Positions 44,501-53,525 of a stretch of DNA of 64,000 nucleotides are shown piece after piece. Position 1 is the first letter of the stretch; every line of letters begins with the position of its first letter. The notes under the pieces are model-generated. The model ran no database searches. It worked only from the letters and a program-made list of their open reading frames with translations, and was not told the origin of the DNA. The DNA comes from Zoroaster sp. YZ-2022. Lineage: Eukaryota > Echinodermata > Asteroidea > Forcipulatida > Zoroasteridae. The stretch lies in the NCBI GenBank assembly GCA_029582265.1, contig CM055837.1, forward strand, positions 10,677,926 to 10,741,925, read 5' to 3'. Both the position numbers and the translations under genes were made by a program.

Positions 44501-47500
44501 ATATACATAATTATTCCTAGTACTCTATACAATTATATCTCTTGTACATATCGTTTCGGCCAGTGGACTCTTCTGCCGGAACGAGTTGTGCGAACGCTTG
44601 TTCTGTCTTCTGTTAAACTTGGAAGCGGTGGTGGTTGTTTTACTATGGTAGTCGGCTGGGCTACTGTTCTGGAATCGATGAAATCTTCATCCAAGTATGC
44701 CACTTTCAACCTGTCTATGCTCACTGAGTCTTTGTGCTTCGACCTGACCAAACCAAACTCTCGGGTCGTTGGGCCAAAATGGCGGTAACTTTAAACTCAC
44801 AGCAAAATGCATGCTACTAGCTTGCGAAGAATGAGGTTTCTCCTCACCAGTCGCCATTGTAAGCTATTCTATAGAATCAATCAGTGAACGCTTAGCTATA
44901 GTACCAATGACAATAAGTTAACAGGAGTAGTATTAACAATGAGGTGCATTCAACTGTTGTTGTAAAGAAAGTATATCCAATTCAAAAGAACGGAGAAGTT
45001 CACTGTACCACTTCTTTTACAGATCGGATTTGGCATGCAAACCATCATACAAATGTGAAAAATCGTTACGTAATGTGGTGTAATGACCAGACCTGTTTTT
45101 ACGTTTACTTGATTTTCTAATGGAAGTATGCCACGAAAGTGTGCGTGAACTAACACCTAATTGCAACTCACTGTTAAGTGCTCTTATACGTGCATTAGCC
45201 TGTTCCAACAAAAAATCAAGTTGCTTTTGATTGTATGTTAGATCTGCTTCAGACAAAATAGGTACAGATAAGCTCTTACTAGCCTGGAATTTTGCGAATG
45301 ACGCTGGCGGTATAGTTACAAATGAAACAATGGCAATTGCCCTACAACCTAGAACCTGCTGCTTAAAATTGGTATACTTTGCAAACAGTCCGTCTAAACT
45401 GAGGTCTGATTTTTGTAAGACCTTGGCACGGGAATGTGTAGATTCGGTAAAAACCGTAAGATCATTAATACCAGCAGCTAACTTGACAATAATAAAATCA
45501 GAGTCACTGTAACTTCGTAATTTTGCCAAAGTTGGTAAAATAAGATCGTCAATTTTGGCTCCACGTATTATAACAAAATCTAAATTCAAATTACAAGACG
45601 GTGGACGTGGATAATGGTTAAACGAAAAAGCTCTAGAATCAGCAACAAATAATTGACGAACTTTAGAAGACATAAATATTTACACAATCTATAGCTTTAC
45701 GAATATAATAATTATGTACAATCACGTCGGGGTCACCAGTTTTTAGAGTGCGTGTTCTTAAATGATAAAGGAGCCACTGTGGTGCACCTATTAGCGGTAT
45801 GCTACTGCCAAATGGACACCACAGTGATGGAACGAAAAGCTGTCGCTCGAACACCTAATAATAATAATAATAATGGACACTTATATTGCCCCGGTATCCA
45901 CCAAGTTTGACTCTCATGGCGCATGAATATTATTACCCCTGTCATCGGGCCAGTTATATCATTCCTAGAACCATCTCAACTCCCAGGGGAGTATGCAGCC
46001 CACGCTGCCAAATGTGTAGCGCAACGAGCTTAATCAAACACAGTTACCATCTCTGCCCTCATAAAGGTCCCCATTTATACTCCTGGGTGAAGAGAAGCAA
46101 TTATAGTCAAGTGTCTTGCTCATTTATGCATTTTAATTTTGAAATCAACGTGTCCTGCAGTTGTTGGTCTTTTGTCGGGCGGCAGGGAGGTAAACAGATC
46201 ATCTCTATGGGACCAGGATGCGCTGTCTTCGGTACCATCATTCATGAAATTGGGCATGCAGTTGGCTTCTGGCACGAACAGGTAAGCCAAACAAATCAAA
46301 CATTTGGTGGATAGATATTACAGTTTATTACATATTTTATTCAAACCAACCATTCATCATAGCTATTGGCTAATCCGCATGTGTATGGAGATATATCAAT
46401 GAGATGAATTCAAAATAATTTTACCACGACTTCAAAATATGACGCCAAGGTTGGAGGATGGGTGATGATAGCATGAGTTGTTTTTACATTGTTTTCATCA
46501 TTTCATATGAAAACCTTAAAAAAAACGCTATACATTATTGAGAATCTTGACCAAAAAAAATCCAAAAAGCAGTTTGACATGAAATTTACTTGATGTAAAA
46601 TAGCTGATGATATGAAAACATCCCTTGAAATATTTCTCAGATCTCAGGTGCTTTCATTTTAGTCAAATTAGTGAAATAATTTTCAAAATGAATTCCACGC
46701 TAGAATGATATACCAACAATTTGAATCTATGTTCACCTTGAATCTTGATTTTTTTTTTACAAAGTATGGGTCATTCACAGACCAACCAATTGTCAAAAGT
46801 GTTTCTGGCTTTAACAGTGGCATAGCCAGGATTTTAAGAGGGGGGGAAACAGTTTTTGAGGTAAATTTTACCGACACAAAACTGAAATGAACTGGCAAGT
46901 TTGTGAATTTACCGACGGACGCTATTTTGCCAACAAGTGAGTGGAGGTGGCCTAACTTCCCCCGCCCTGCCATTGGGCTTTAAGTAAGAATTGCTTACTC
47001 TCTTGCAAATACAGAGCCGTCGCGATCGTAACAGGTACGTCAGAATCATTTACCACAATATCGTGCCGGGCACCGAGGAAAACTTTGGCATGATAGACCC
47101 CGCCAACGTGACCAGCCTGGGCTTTCCGTACGACTACGAGAGCATCATGCACTACCCACCCAACGCCTTCACGGCAACCGGTCGTCCAACCATCAAGATC
47201 CAGAAGATTGGCCGGAGACACGGGTTCCAGATGGGTCAGCAGGACAGACTGAGTCCACTGGACGTGGCACAGGTCAATTCTATGTACGACTGCAACCTGA
47301 AGAAAATGGCCAAGGACTCGGATGGTAGGTTTATTTTATTGTAAAGGAAAGATACAACTTTGGCAAAATTTCTTACTTTAAACCTAACCACCCCAAATCA
47401 TGCAAAATCCTCCAAGTGGCACTTTTTGGGAAAAATTCAGCCCTGTTGGAAACTGATACTTTCACCTCTTCAAATGGGGCAAAATTACTACCTGGTAAGA

Positions 47501-48691
47501 AGTACAGGCCATAAGTGCCGAATGTGAAAGATCAACGGAAATGCATGGTGCATTTTGAACATAAGGGCATGTTTCCAAAAGTGCACTGATGGATTTTGGA
47601 GGATTCAGGAAGGTTCCTAGCCAGAATACCTGTAGGGGGTTAGGGTTCACTAAGGTTCCTAGCCAGAATACCTGTAGGGGGTTAGGGTTAAACTTGTACT
47701 TGGTGCCGTTGACAAGAAAATAGTGAAAATGCATTCAGATTTGCTGTATTCATTCTACATGGAATTAAGGAAGGAGTACTCTTTCCTACATTTGAACTAG
47801 ACATTATTTTACTTAAAGTGACAGCACCTCGGACAAAACTATTTATAGGGAGGATTGATACCAACATCAGCTTTATACAAAGTAATTTGATCATTCTGTT
47901 AATTTTGAATTACCAATCCTATACTGTATTTTTTATGTTAAGATTTGGGGGAGGAAAGGTACAGTATACTAATGCATATATGTGTGGTTTGAACAGATGC
48001 CAAAATGGCAAACATGTCACAATGTCTTACATATCACATGAACAAATAATGATTACATTACATTACATTACATTACAACAAGTATTTATCATGCGCCATT
48101 CCCGAGAGGCTCATGGCGCTTACAAAAGTTAATATGACATAATAAACACAAATCAGGATAGAATAAGACATAAATTGATGCAAAATTAATGAGGAAACAA
48201 GTGAGTTTTAAGAGCCTTCTTGAAGGCATTAACAGAAACAGATTGTCTGATATAAACAGGAAGATGCATGGATGCACAAACAGTGAAAGATCTATCACCA
48301 GCTTGGACTCTTGTGATAGGATATTCAAGGCGGAGATAGTCATCTGTTGATCTTAAATGCCTATTTGGAACATACAATGATGCATTTGCACGTTTTTTTT
48401 AAATTCCCCGCAGAGGAGTGCACACCCAGCAAGAGAGGCGATGGGCAAGAGTACCGCGGCAACCGTGACTTCACAGTCTCGGGGACAACGTGCCAGAAAT
48501 GGAACTCACAATGGCCACACAAACAAGAGTACTGGAAGGACGAGCACGAGCGAAATGAGAGACGGGGGCTAGGGGACCATAACTACTGCCGCAACCCATC
48601 GGGGAAGAGGGATAGACCATGGTGCTTCACAACACTCAGGAAAACCAGGTGGGAATATTGCGATGTGAAAATATGTACCAGGGAAACATGA
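38275..48691 (+). CDS. Secreted astacin metalloprotease with C-terminal kringle domain
   Basis: Seven exons (38275-38566, 40712-40774, 41455-41685, 42226-42346, 46161-46281, 47015-47324, 48414-48691) join in one frame to a 471-aa protein. The signal peptide has its hydrophobic core at [11 protein letters not shown] and a likely cut after VANA (about residue 41). A long propeptide contains FEGDI at 128-132, whose Asp131 is the astacin aspartate switch. The mature enzyme probably starts after PR (about residue 172) and opens with [12 protein letters not shown]. The zinc site is [13 protein letters not shown] (264-276) and the Met-turn SIMHY (319-323) supplies the switch tyrosine. [11 protein letters not shown] and the cysteines typical of astacins are present. 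Residues 382-467 form one kringle with six cysteines, [23 protein letters not shown] and RWEYCDV. No EGF or CUB domain follows. It should be a secreted zinc endopeptidase; its substrate is unknown. The ATG at 38275 is preferred over the in-frame TTG upstream. Confidence 0.93.
38616..38888. mobile_element. Tc1/mariner-like MITE, copy 2
   Basis: Inverted ends TATACTACTCAAAACAATTT and AAATTGTTTTGAGTAGTATA. The interior CAAGATCATTTATTTCAG and AAACACAATGTTTCACAG is shared with the copies at 2323, 39934 and 49052. Confidence 0.88.
39101..39310 (+). mobile_element. AGGGACA-end TTAA MITE, copy 6
   Basis: Starts AGGGACAGTATCGTCACGAT after TTAA (39097-39100) and ends TTATTGTCCAT before TTAA (39311-39314). 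Confidence 0.87.
39934..40204. mobile_element. Tc1/mariner-like MITE, copy 3
   Basis: Same ends and interior as 38616-38888, with a 2-bp shorter GAGA run and a few substitutions. Two such similar copies about 1.3 kb apart suggest recent activity or local duplication. Confidence 0.88.
40281..40361. mobile_element. 81-bp CCCTAAC-end mini-element
   Basis: Flanked by TTAA on both sides (40277-40280 and 40362-40365). It reads CCTAACTCCCTAGGCATTG to GAGAGTTAGGG. An inverted 72-bp relative is at 58380-58451. Confidence 0.85.
40712..40774 (+). CDS. Astacin-kringle exon 2
   Basis: A short 63-bp exon encoding [20 protein letters not shown] in the propeptide. The acceptor is TTCCTTGTAG and the donor A/GTAAGT. 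It keeps the frame; it adds two cysteines to the propeptide. Confidence 0.75.
41160..41232. repeat. (GTTT)n microsatellite
   Basis: GTTTGTTTGTTT runs interrupted by GGGGTT and GGGGT. Confidence 0.9.
41455..41685 (+). CDS. Astacin-kringle exon 3 (aspartate switch, mature N-terminus)
   Basis: Encodes [12 protein letters not shown] (aspartate switch) and [15 protein letters not shown], the conserved astacin mature N-terminus. The acceptor is CTCATCAG and the donor G/GTACAG. Confidence 0.92.
41686..42225 (+). other. Astacin intron 3
   Basis: Contains at 41878-41995 an imperfect inverted repeat (CACCGAGGTGTTAAAACTAC and TTATTTTAACACCCAAG). The rest is AT-rich. Confidence 0.5.
42226..42346 (+). 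CDS. Astacin-kringle exon 4
   Basis: Encodes [25 protein letters not shown] and [10 protein letters not shown]. The [10 protein letters not shown] block with its cysteine is conserved in astacins. The donor is GG/GTAAGC. Confidence 0.93.
42427..42472. repeat. (CAATY)n microsatellite
   Basis: CAATT pentamers grade into CAATC pentamers. Confidence 0.9.
42604..44400. mobile_element. Fragments of DNA transposon(s) with internal inverted duplication
   Basis: The stretch starts CAGGGTTGTAGCTACG and repeats CCGACCGGCAC words. Positions 43160-43300 (+) and 44270-44400 (-) are imperfect inverted copies sharing AAATAAACATGTTTAGCGTC. The plus copy opens a short frame beginning [19 protein letters not shown], the kind of N-terminus seen in some domesticated or hAT-type transposases; a stop codon follows at once. 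An ORF at 43366-43563 ([20 protein letters not shown]) is protein-like but unassigned. Confidence 0.5.
44533..44751 (-). pseudogene. C-terminal remnant of Gypsy pol
   Basis: The ORF has [19 protein letters not shown] and [15 protein letters not shown], typical of the extreme C-terminus of Ty3/Gypsy integrase-domain polyproteins. All upstream pol sequence is deleted. Confidence 0.75.
45017..45673 (-). pseudogene. SGNH-hydrolase-like ORF in a Gypsy-type element
   Basis: A 218-codon ORF starts [16 protein letters not shown] about 50 bp after the primer-binding site. FVADSRAF occupies the place of a GDS block, and [11 protein letters not shown] resembles the GxND block of SGNH/GDSL esterases; the C-terminus has [13 protein letters not shown], resembling the DGLHP end block. 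It stops at TAA, but the same frame continues open for about 27 codons, so the stop looks like a nonsense mutation. The usual catalytic serine and histidine positions appear preserved in part (S in ADS, H in GLH); activity is not claimed. Confidence 0.6.
45725..45738 (-). other. Primer-binding site of the Gypsy-type element
   Basis: Minus strand TGGTGACCCCGACG; its complement ends GGGGTCACCA, a mature tRNA 3' end. Confidence 0.7.
45858..46125 (-). mobile_element. tRNA-type SINE, 5'-truncated copy
   Basis: The plus strand begins with an (ATA)n run, then CTCATGGCGCATGAATATTA, CAACTCCCAGGGGAGTATGC and AGAGAAGCAATTATAGTCAA, matching the SINE bodies at 29650-30076 and 57141-57700. The tRNA-like head is lost at TGCTCATTTATGC. 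Confidence 0.8.
46161..46281 (+). CDS. Astacin-kringle exon 5 (zinc-binding motif)
   Basis: Encodes [20 protein letters not shown] and [15 protein letters not shown], with zinc ligands His264, His268 and His274 and catalytic Glu265. Donor CAG/GTAAGC, phase 0. Confidence 0.97.
46282..47014 (+). other. Astacin intron 5
   Basis: Mostly unassigned AT-rich sequence, with a GGCATAGCCAGGATTTT-type repeat fragment near 46815-46850. Confidence 0.5.
47015..47324 (+). CDS. Astacin-kringle exon 6 (Met-turn)
   Basis: Encodes [28 protein letters not shown] (Met-turn) and [12 protein letters not shown], closing the catalytic domain. Donor G/GTAGGT. Confidence 0.97.
47382..47687 (-). mobile_element. CCCTAAC-end mini-element with duplicated right end
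   Basis: Begins ACCTAACCACCCCAAATCAT after TTAA and ends GGGGGTTAGGG before TTAA. The terminal AAGGTTCCTAGCCAGAATAC block is present twice in tandem, as it is in the copy at 49951-50291. Confidence 0.75.
48051..48375 (-). mobile_element. Second SINE-like dispersed repeat
   Basis: An (ATTAC)n tail at 48051-48078 is followed by GGCTCATGGCGCTTACAAAA and a body with AGTTTTAAGAGCCTTCTTGA. The GCTCATGGCGC word is shared with the tail of the tRNA-type SINE at 45858. Class inferred only from layout. Confidence 0.5.
48414..48691 (+). CDS. Astacin-kringle exon 7 (complete kringle domain and stop)
   Basis: One exon encodes the whole kringle: six cysteines, [34 protein letters not shown] and [10 protein letters not shown], then TRET and TGA. 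A module in one exon with a phase-1 left border is typical of shuffled domains. Confidence 0.96.
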
Positions 48692-49051
48692 AATAAGGAC
48701 ACGCATGTTTTCTCAAGTTGAGTCTCAAAATTAGACAGAAATGACCCATTACAACAGAATCGCATGAACACAGGAAATGAAACAATGTCAAATGCTGCCA
48801 TGGCTTATACTAAAAACACACAACGGGCACAAATGTTTTATTCCATTGGGTTGTTATAAGGGTCGTGGCTAAGTCGTCAACAGGGAATGGTCAGTGCACC
48901 GATCCAGTTATGATCAAAGTCCCAGCCCACCCTCAGTCATGCTGAAAACTAAGTCTTACCACCTACATGAAGCCAAGCGTGAGGCTACCATTGAGACAAT
49001 TGTTGATACCGATACTCCACTATGCAAAGCCTCAAATGGTCACAATGAATA

Positions 49052-49288
49052 TATACTACTCAAAACAATTTAGGGAACACCGGATTTTTAACATCAAATA
49101 GGTTTGGGCCATGTGCAATGATGTCATGTACCAGCAATATTGACACAATGGCCGTGTTCAATCTGCCACACGTGTCTAAATTCTTTGTTAACTCATCAGT
49201 TCTGTGAAACATTGTGTTTATCTGAAATAAATGATCTTGCTTTAACTAAGATTATTCCGGTGTTCCCTAAATTGTTTTGAGTAGTATA
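49052..49288. mobile_element. Tc1/mariner-like MITE, copy 4, inverted
   Basis: Has the ends of the family; the interior (GTTCTGTGAAACATTGTGTT, TAAATGATCTTGCTTTAACT) is the reverse complement of copies 2 and 3 and is partly deleted. Confidence 0.87.
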
Positions 49289-49950
49289 TATTTTTAGAGT
49301 AGTTATTATGTAATATACACTGCACATAACATCCACTGTTTAAATATCTACAAGTGTGATTGGTCGGTTTCTGATGAATTCATCGGAAGGGAGTTTCAAG
49401 AACCAATGGCAGGGGCTGTCACAAACAAGGTGTTGATTTACATTGTTTTTCTCAAATGCTGACGCAGTGTTATAGCCACAATGGTGTTACTGTGTTATGA
49501 CAATATTCTGTCAGTTTTAAATCCATATTTATTCATATGAAAACGACTTTAAAAAAATATATTATATTAATTTGCTGCATAATAAGTTTAGATATTGCAT
49601 ATGGAAACGTATTGAGATTCCACAAGATATTTACCAAAATGCATTTTAAAATTGTTTTTGTAACTTGGCTTTTTTCTGTGCTGAATGTACGTGTAATACA
49701 TATCATCAGAAACAACTTCACAATAATAGATATTTAAATATGTATAAAAGTTGAATTAGACAATGCATACTTACATTTTGTTTTATAAGTTGTGCCCAAT
49801 AAGATTTGTTAATTGCGTTTTGTTGCTGCTTTATGTATAATTACAACCTATTTAATTTATTTGCATATTATTAACTTTAAATTGATTTACAAGTGTGCAT
49901 TTTGAATTAAAGCTTGTGTGATTGTAATTGTTTGTACTTTTAGACCTTAA

Positions 49951-50291
49951 AGCCTAACCACCCCATATCCTCCAAAATCCTCCAAGGGGCACTTTTTTGG
50001 GAAAAAAATACAGCACTGTTGGAAACTGGTACTTTCACCTCTTCAAATGGGGCAAAATTACTACCTGGCAAGAAGTACAGGCCATAAGTGCTGAATATGA
50101 AAGATCAACGAAAATGCATGGTGCATTTTGAAGATAAGGGCATGTTTCCAAAAGTGCACTGGAGGATTCAGGAAGGTTCCTAGCCAGAATACCTAGGGGG
50201 TTAGGGTTAATTAAGGTTCCTAGCTATAATACCTATAGAGGGTTAGGATTCAGGAAGGTTCCTAGCCAGAATACCTACGGGGTTAGGGTTA
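49951..50291 (-). mobile_element. CCCTAAC-end mini-element with repeated right end
   Basis: Begins AGCCTAACCACCCCATATCC after TTAA (49947-49950). GGTTAGGGTTAA occurs at 50200-50210 and again at about 50282-50292, after tandem repetition of the terminal GGTTCCTAGCYATAATACCT block. Confidence 0.75.
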
Positions 50292-50324
50292 AAGCCATTG
50301 CATTATACTATTGATAAGGCTTCG

Positions 50325-50455
50325 GTTTCTGGTCATCGGTTGGCTTCAAAATCGGTGCAGTGACACGCTTTTTTCCCATATACAAAGTATGGTGGCTAAG
50401 AGAGGCCTCACAAATTGGGCAAACGTTCATACCCCCATGTGAAAAACGTGTACAT
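50325..50455 (+). repeat. Dispersed repeat family C, copy 2
   Basis: Matches 4480-4690 from TTTCTGGTCATCGG to ACCCCCATGTGAAAAA. Confidence 0.7.
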
Positions 50456-50590
50456 GGCCAGGGACCCTCCCTGCATGCATGGAGCAATAAACAGTGTCCA
50501 CTGACCCAAGCACTGACCTTGCAATCACTACGACAAACATGGATGTACATGTACCATGGAAAGGCAAGTATGCCTGATAACCTCAATCCT
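50452..50590 (-). repeat. Dispersed repeat family E, copy 2
   Basis: Inverted match to 11519-11640 (CATGGCCAGGGACCCTCCCT to TGTACCATGGAAAGGCAAGT). Confidence 0.75.
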
Positions 50591-50749
50591 CCAAAATCCT
50601 TCACTTTAGGAAAGAGGATTTGGGAAGGTTAGGGTTAACGACACAATGAAATAAGCTGAAACTTTCACAGGTTGTTTGGCTACATAACTCTTGATTCTTA
50701 CAATGTATGGATGCATTTACAGACATTTTACCCAATGTGTCAGTATTCA

Positions 50750-50930
50750 TTAGACATTACTTGTCATTCCAGCAACCATCTCGAGTCTGAGAGTAGAAAG
50801 CCTCATCTACCAGTAAATCACTCATCAATACAACACACTAACCATCTCTCCCTTAGAAGCAATTACATTAATGTCTCTAGGATTCAAACCCACAATCTGA
50901 AGACAAAGTCACCATGTGACGGGATTCACC
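50750..50930 (-). mobile_element. Degenerate tRNA-type SINE fragment
   Basis: AACCATCTCGAGTCTGAG, CAACACACTAACCATCTCTCCC and GATTCAAACCCACAATCTGA align in order with the SINE body and B-box region, with large gaps. Confidence 0.5.
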
Positions 50931-51177
50931 ACTCACTCATGGCAATCCATCTGCCTCTCATTACCCCCAACTGCTGGCACAAGCAGGGGGTGCCGACTGG
51001 TCATAGTCATCAGTGACAAAGCACATAGATAACATTTGGTTTTTCACTAATATCACCCCCACAATTTAGGCATGGCACATGCTGCAGATCTCACTGTATG
51101 CCTGCTGTTCATTCTCAAATGTCCAAAGACCTTGAACGAGACGTCAATATCACCAGATATCGATTATTAGCTTTTTA

Positions 51178-51255
51178 TCACCTGGCCAGGGTCACAGTAC
51201 TTTCTATTTCTCTTAGTGTTCTCTTGCCTTGTGTAAGAAGCATCCTGATTGCCAT
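51178..51255 (-). CDS. LYRM2: LYRM2 exon 3
   Basis: Encodes MAIRMLLTQGKRTLREIEST and VTLAR, then TGA. The acceptor is GTTTCGCAG. Confidence 0.92.
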   Translation of the reverse strand: MAIRMLLTQGKRTLREIESTVTLAR

Positions 51256-53305
51256 CTGCGAAACAAAATTCAAGTAAATATATATGAATTAGAAACATTA
51301 ATGAACAATATTTGTTCATTTGCGAAAACCATTTTTGAAAATTCCTGCCCACAGTGACCTTACTTGGCTTGTGTTACATAGCAAAATTCTACAAAAAAAA
51401 TTCAAGATTTGCTGTTCAAAATGAAAAGCATTAGAAACACACACACAAAAACTCTGCCTAAAATAGCAATATTTATGAATGAAATTTACCTCATAGTCCC
51501 AAATTAATAACCAGTCATTTCTTATGGTCAACCCTTTTTACAAACGTGATCACGAAATACGTGTGTGATGCAGAACTAGTTATTGCACAAAAACATTGAT
51601 GGTATATTTCACAATATTACCATCTACTGATGTTTTGTTAAACACAGACATGTAACTTTGTAATTGCAAAAAAAAGAGGAAATGACCGAGCACACAAAAC
51701 TTTGTACAGTATTTTTTCAGTTTTTTATAACACTATTATTAAAGAAAAAAGAGGAAATCAGCTGATCAGCTGCATGCCTGTAAACACGCCTGTGATTTTT
51801 CAGGATTTTTTAAAAATCTCCCATTGTCTCATAGTTTTCTTGAATGAAGAGAAGTAGCCACCAAGGAAAGAAAGAAGTAGCCTGTGTTGTGTCCAAACCT
51901 CTTATTTGTGGGGATATGGAGAGTCTGTAAATCCTCCAAAACTAAACATCCAGGAGGTTCAGGGGGCTTTGTCCTTTAGACCAAAGGGAGACCCAGGCCC
52001 GCTACCAATTTTTCAGGAATTTTTTTACTTTTGTCAAATCACCCCTGGTTAAAACCAAAAATCAGGTCAAGTTTGTCTTCTGATTGACATTTCATTTTAA
52101 TAATGACCTCCTGTTTCTGTCCCTTGTTCCTCTTGAACTCTTCTCTGGCCCACAATCGGAGTTCCTCTCGATCTTTCTCATCTGGTACTCTCCTCAGAGC
52201 TCGCTGTACATCCCTGTAAAGACTCAAAACTTGCTGTCTCAACAGAAACTGTCAACAAAATTGAGATATTCAATTAAAGGAATAAAAAATTTGTCACATG
52301 GTCTTTAACTCGGAATAAAAACTAATCAATGACCTCTGTTATACTGACTAAATATCATGAATAGTCGAGGGTCTGAGCAACACTCCATTTATACTGTTGA
52401 AAAACCTTTGTGGCGTGATTATGCATGATAAATAAACATCTGGTTCAGTAGGTGACCCAATGTAAAGTAAAGAAAGTTGGTAGTCAGAGCCAGCCGGGGG
52501 TAGCTTTTAGAAGGTGCACAGTCGTATCCGACCGCCACTTTTTAAGGGTTTGGGGGATTCTTTTGTTACCACTAACCAGTTAAAAATGATTCTATCGATT
52601 TTTGGGGGTACAAAAAGCGAAAACTATCTTTAAAATCCACTTTCATGATGGTTTTCGGACTTTATTTCCCTTCTAAAAAAATCTTCCCCTTCAGAAAATA
52701 GAAGGATCCTATTATAGTTGCCACTGCGCATGTACAATGACTGTGTTGGCTACTTATGGGGGAGTTGACAAGATCAGACTGACATGACTGAGGAAGTCAT
52801 CGTATACCAAAAATGCCCGATTTTTCATGAAACAAATATCCTGGAATAATTTGAAGTATATGTCCATCATCATCCATATGTTCTCCACCTTACTAGGTAG
52901 GTAAGATTACATTATTGGTTATATTTAATGAGAAAAAATGGCAGTCAGGTACGACATTCTACCCATTACTTGTACTCACGGACCATCTGTATTGTTATGA
53001 AAGTGTATGGCAAGATGGGGTTGACTCCTATCCCCCTCATTTGCTTGTAGTTGTACACTTTCTTACTCTGTCTAAGTTACTTACCTCCATTTTTGGCATT
53101 GCTCTATAACTAACGTTAACGTTAAATCAAATGCTACCTCCTCTGGGTTTTACCAACATTTTCCCTTGTTGGACCAAAAAGTCAGTTTTCTTTCGGGATT
53201 AACTCCTATTTTCATCAAATTAATCTCAGTTAGGCCTGTCTTCAAACAGAAACAAAACTATACCTGTTTGAGTGTCAAAAACTGAGGGAACTTGGAAGCT
53301 GCCAT
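51178..53305 (-). CDS. LYRM2: LYR motif-containing protein 2
   Basis: Three minus-strand exons (53305-53264, 52248-52108, 51255-51178) give an 86-aa protein against 88 in human. It begins MAASKFPQFLTLKQ, carries the LYR motif in VLSLYRDVQRALR, then RLWAREEFKRNKG, and ends RMLLTQGKRTLREIESTVTL-AR. All residues align to the LYRM2 family without gaps across both exon junctions, and phases are 0/0. The family is mitochondrial; LYR proteins bind acylated mitochondrial acyl carrier protein, and LYRM2 has been linked to respiratory complex I assembly. The exon-2 donor GAG/GTCATT is weak but gives the conserved join. The gene converges with the astacin gene and is divergent from the exon at 54368. 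Confidence 0.94.
51256..52107 (-). other. LYRM2 intron 2
   Basis: Contains a family B repeat at 51790-52045. The rest is unassigned. Confidence 0.6.
51790..52045 (+). repeat. Dispersed repeat family B, copy 3
   Basis: Matches 3010-3290, including TTTTTCAGGATTTTTT and AAAGGGAGACCCAGGCC. Confidence 0.75.
52108..52248 (-). CDS. LYRM2: LYRM2 exon 2 (LYR motif)
   Basis: Encodes FLLRQQVLSLYRDVQRALRR through EEFKRNKGQKQE. The acceptor is GTTGACAG. The frame stays open beyond the donor, so intron retention would add an unrelated tail. Confidence 0.94.
52249..53263 (-). other. LYRM2 intron 1
   Basis: No recognised repeat or exon; unassigned AT-rich sequence. Confidence 0.5.
53264..53305 (-). CDS. 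LYRM2: LYRM2 exon 1
   Basis: Encodes MAASKFPQFLTLKQ, nearly the family N-terminus; the donor is CAG/GTATAG. Confidence 0.92.
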
Positions 53306-53309
53306 GTTG

Positions 53310-53525
53310 TAGCCTGCCCTCTATTGATTTAATATTATCATGAATTTACTTTCAAAAGAGGGCGCACTTCAAAAAAGTAGTAATATCATTTATTAATGAT
53401 CAACAGAGGGCGTGCTTCTAAATTTGAAAAATATATCAATGCGCCCTCTACGCCAATACAATTTCCCAACTATGAAGCCCGCCCTCCATTGAAATATTTG
53501 GACCTTTTACGATAGAGGGCGGGCT
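53310..53525. repeat. Cluster of CGCCCTCT/AGAGGGCG words
   Basis: Five to six occurrences in both orientations within about 215 bp (GCCCTCTATTG, AGAGGGCGCAC, AGAGGGCGTGC, GCGCCCTCTACG, GCCCTCCATTG, AGAGGGCGGGC). It may be nested fragments of a short inverted-repeat element. Confidence 0.6.

Larger units (their letters stand above)
44440..45856 (-). mobile_element. Internally deleted Gypsy-type LTR retrotransposon
   Basis: On the minus strand, a partial 5' LTR ends at a primer-binding site TGGTGACCCCGACG (45738-45725), which is complementary to a tRNA 3' end finishing in CCA. It is followed by an SGNH-like ORF (45673-45017) and then only the last part of pol (44751-44533), with [16 protein letters not shown] ending. 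A purine-rich tract AAAAAAAAGGAAAC follows and the start of a putative 3' LTR. Reverse transcriptase, RNase H and integrase cores are missing. It is a dead copy. Confidence 0.7.
42347..46160 (+). other. Astacin intron 4, nested transposon debris
   Basis: A 3.8-kb intron holding DNA-transposon fragments (42604-44400), a Gypsy LTR-retrotransposon remnant on the minus strand (about 44440-45856) and a SINE (45858-46125). The acceptor TCCTGCAG follows directly after the SINE debris. Confidence 0.75.
47325..48413 (+). other. Astacin intron 6
   Basis: Contains a CCCTAAC mini-element (47382-47687), an (ATTAC)n run and a second SINE-like repeat (48051-48375) ending 40 bp before the kringle exon. Confidence 0.65.
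48692..51177. other. Intergenic, convergent gene ends
   Basis: Separates the astacin stop from the LYRM2 stop on the opposite strand. Contains a Tc1-like MITE (49052-49288), a CCCTAAC element (49951-50291), repeat families C and E (50325-50590) and a degenerate SINE fragment (about 50750-50930, with GGATTCAAACCCACAATCTG). Confidence 0.65.

Noticed and set aside
44270..44788. A 172-codon plus-strand ORF
   Set aside because: It runs antisense to the Gypsy pol remnant and across transposon debris.
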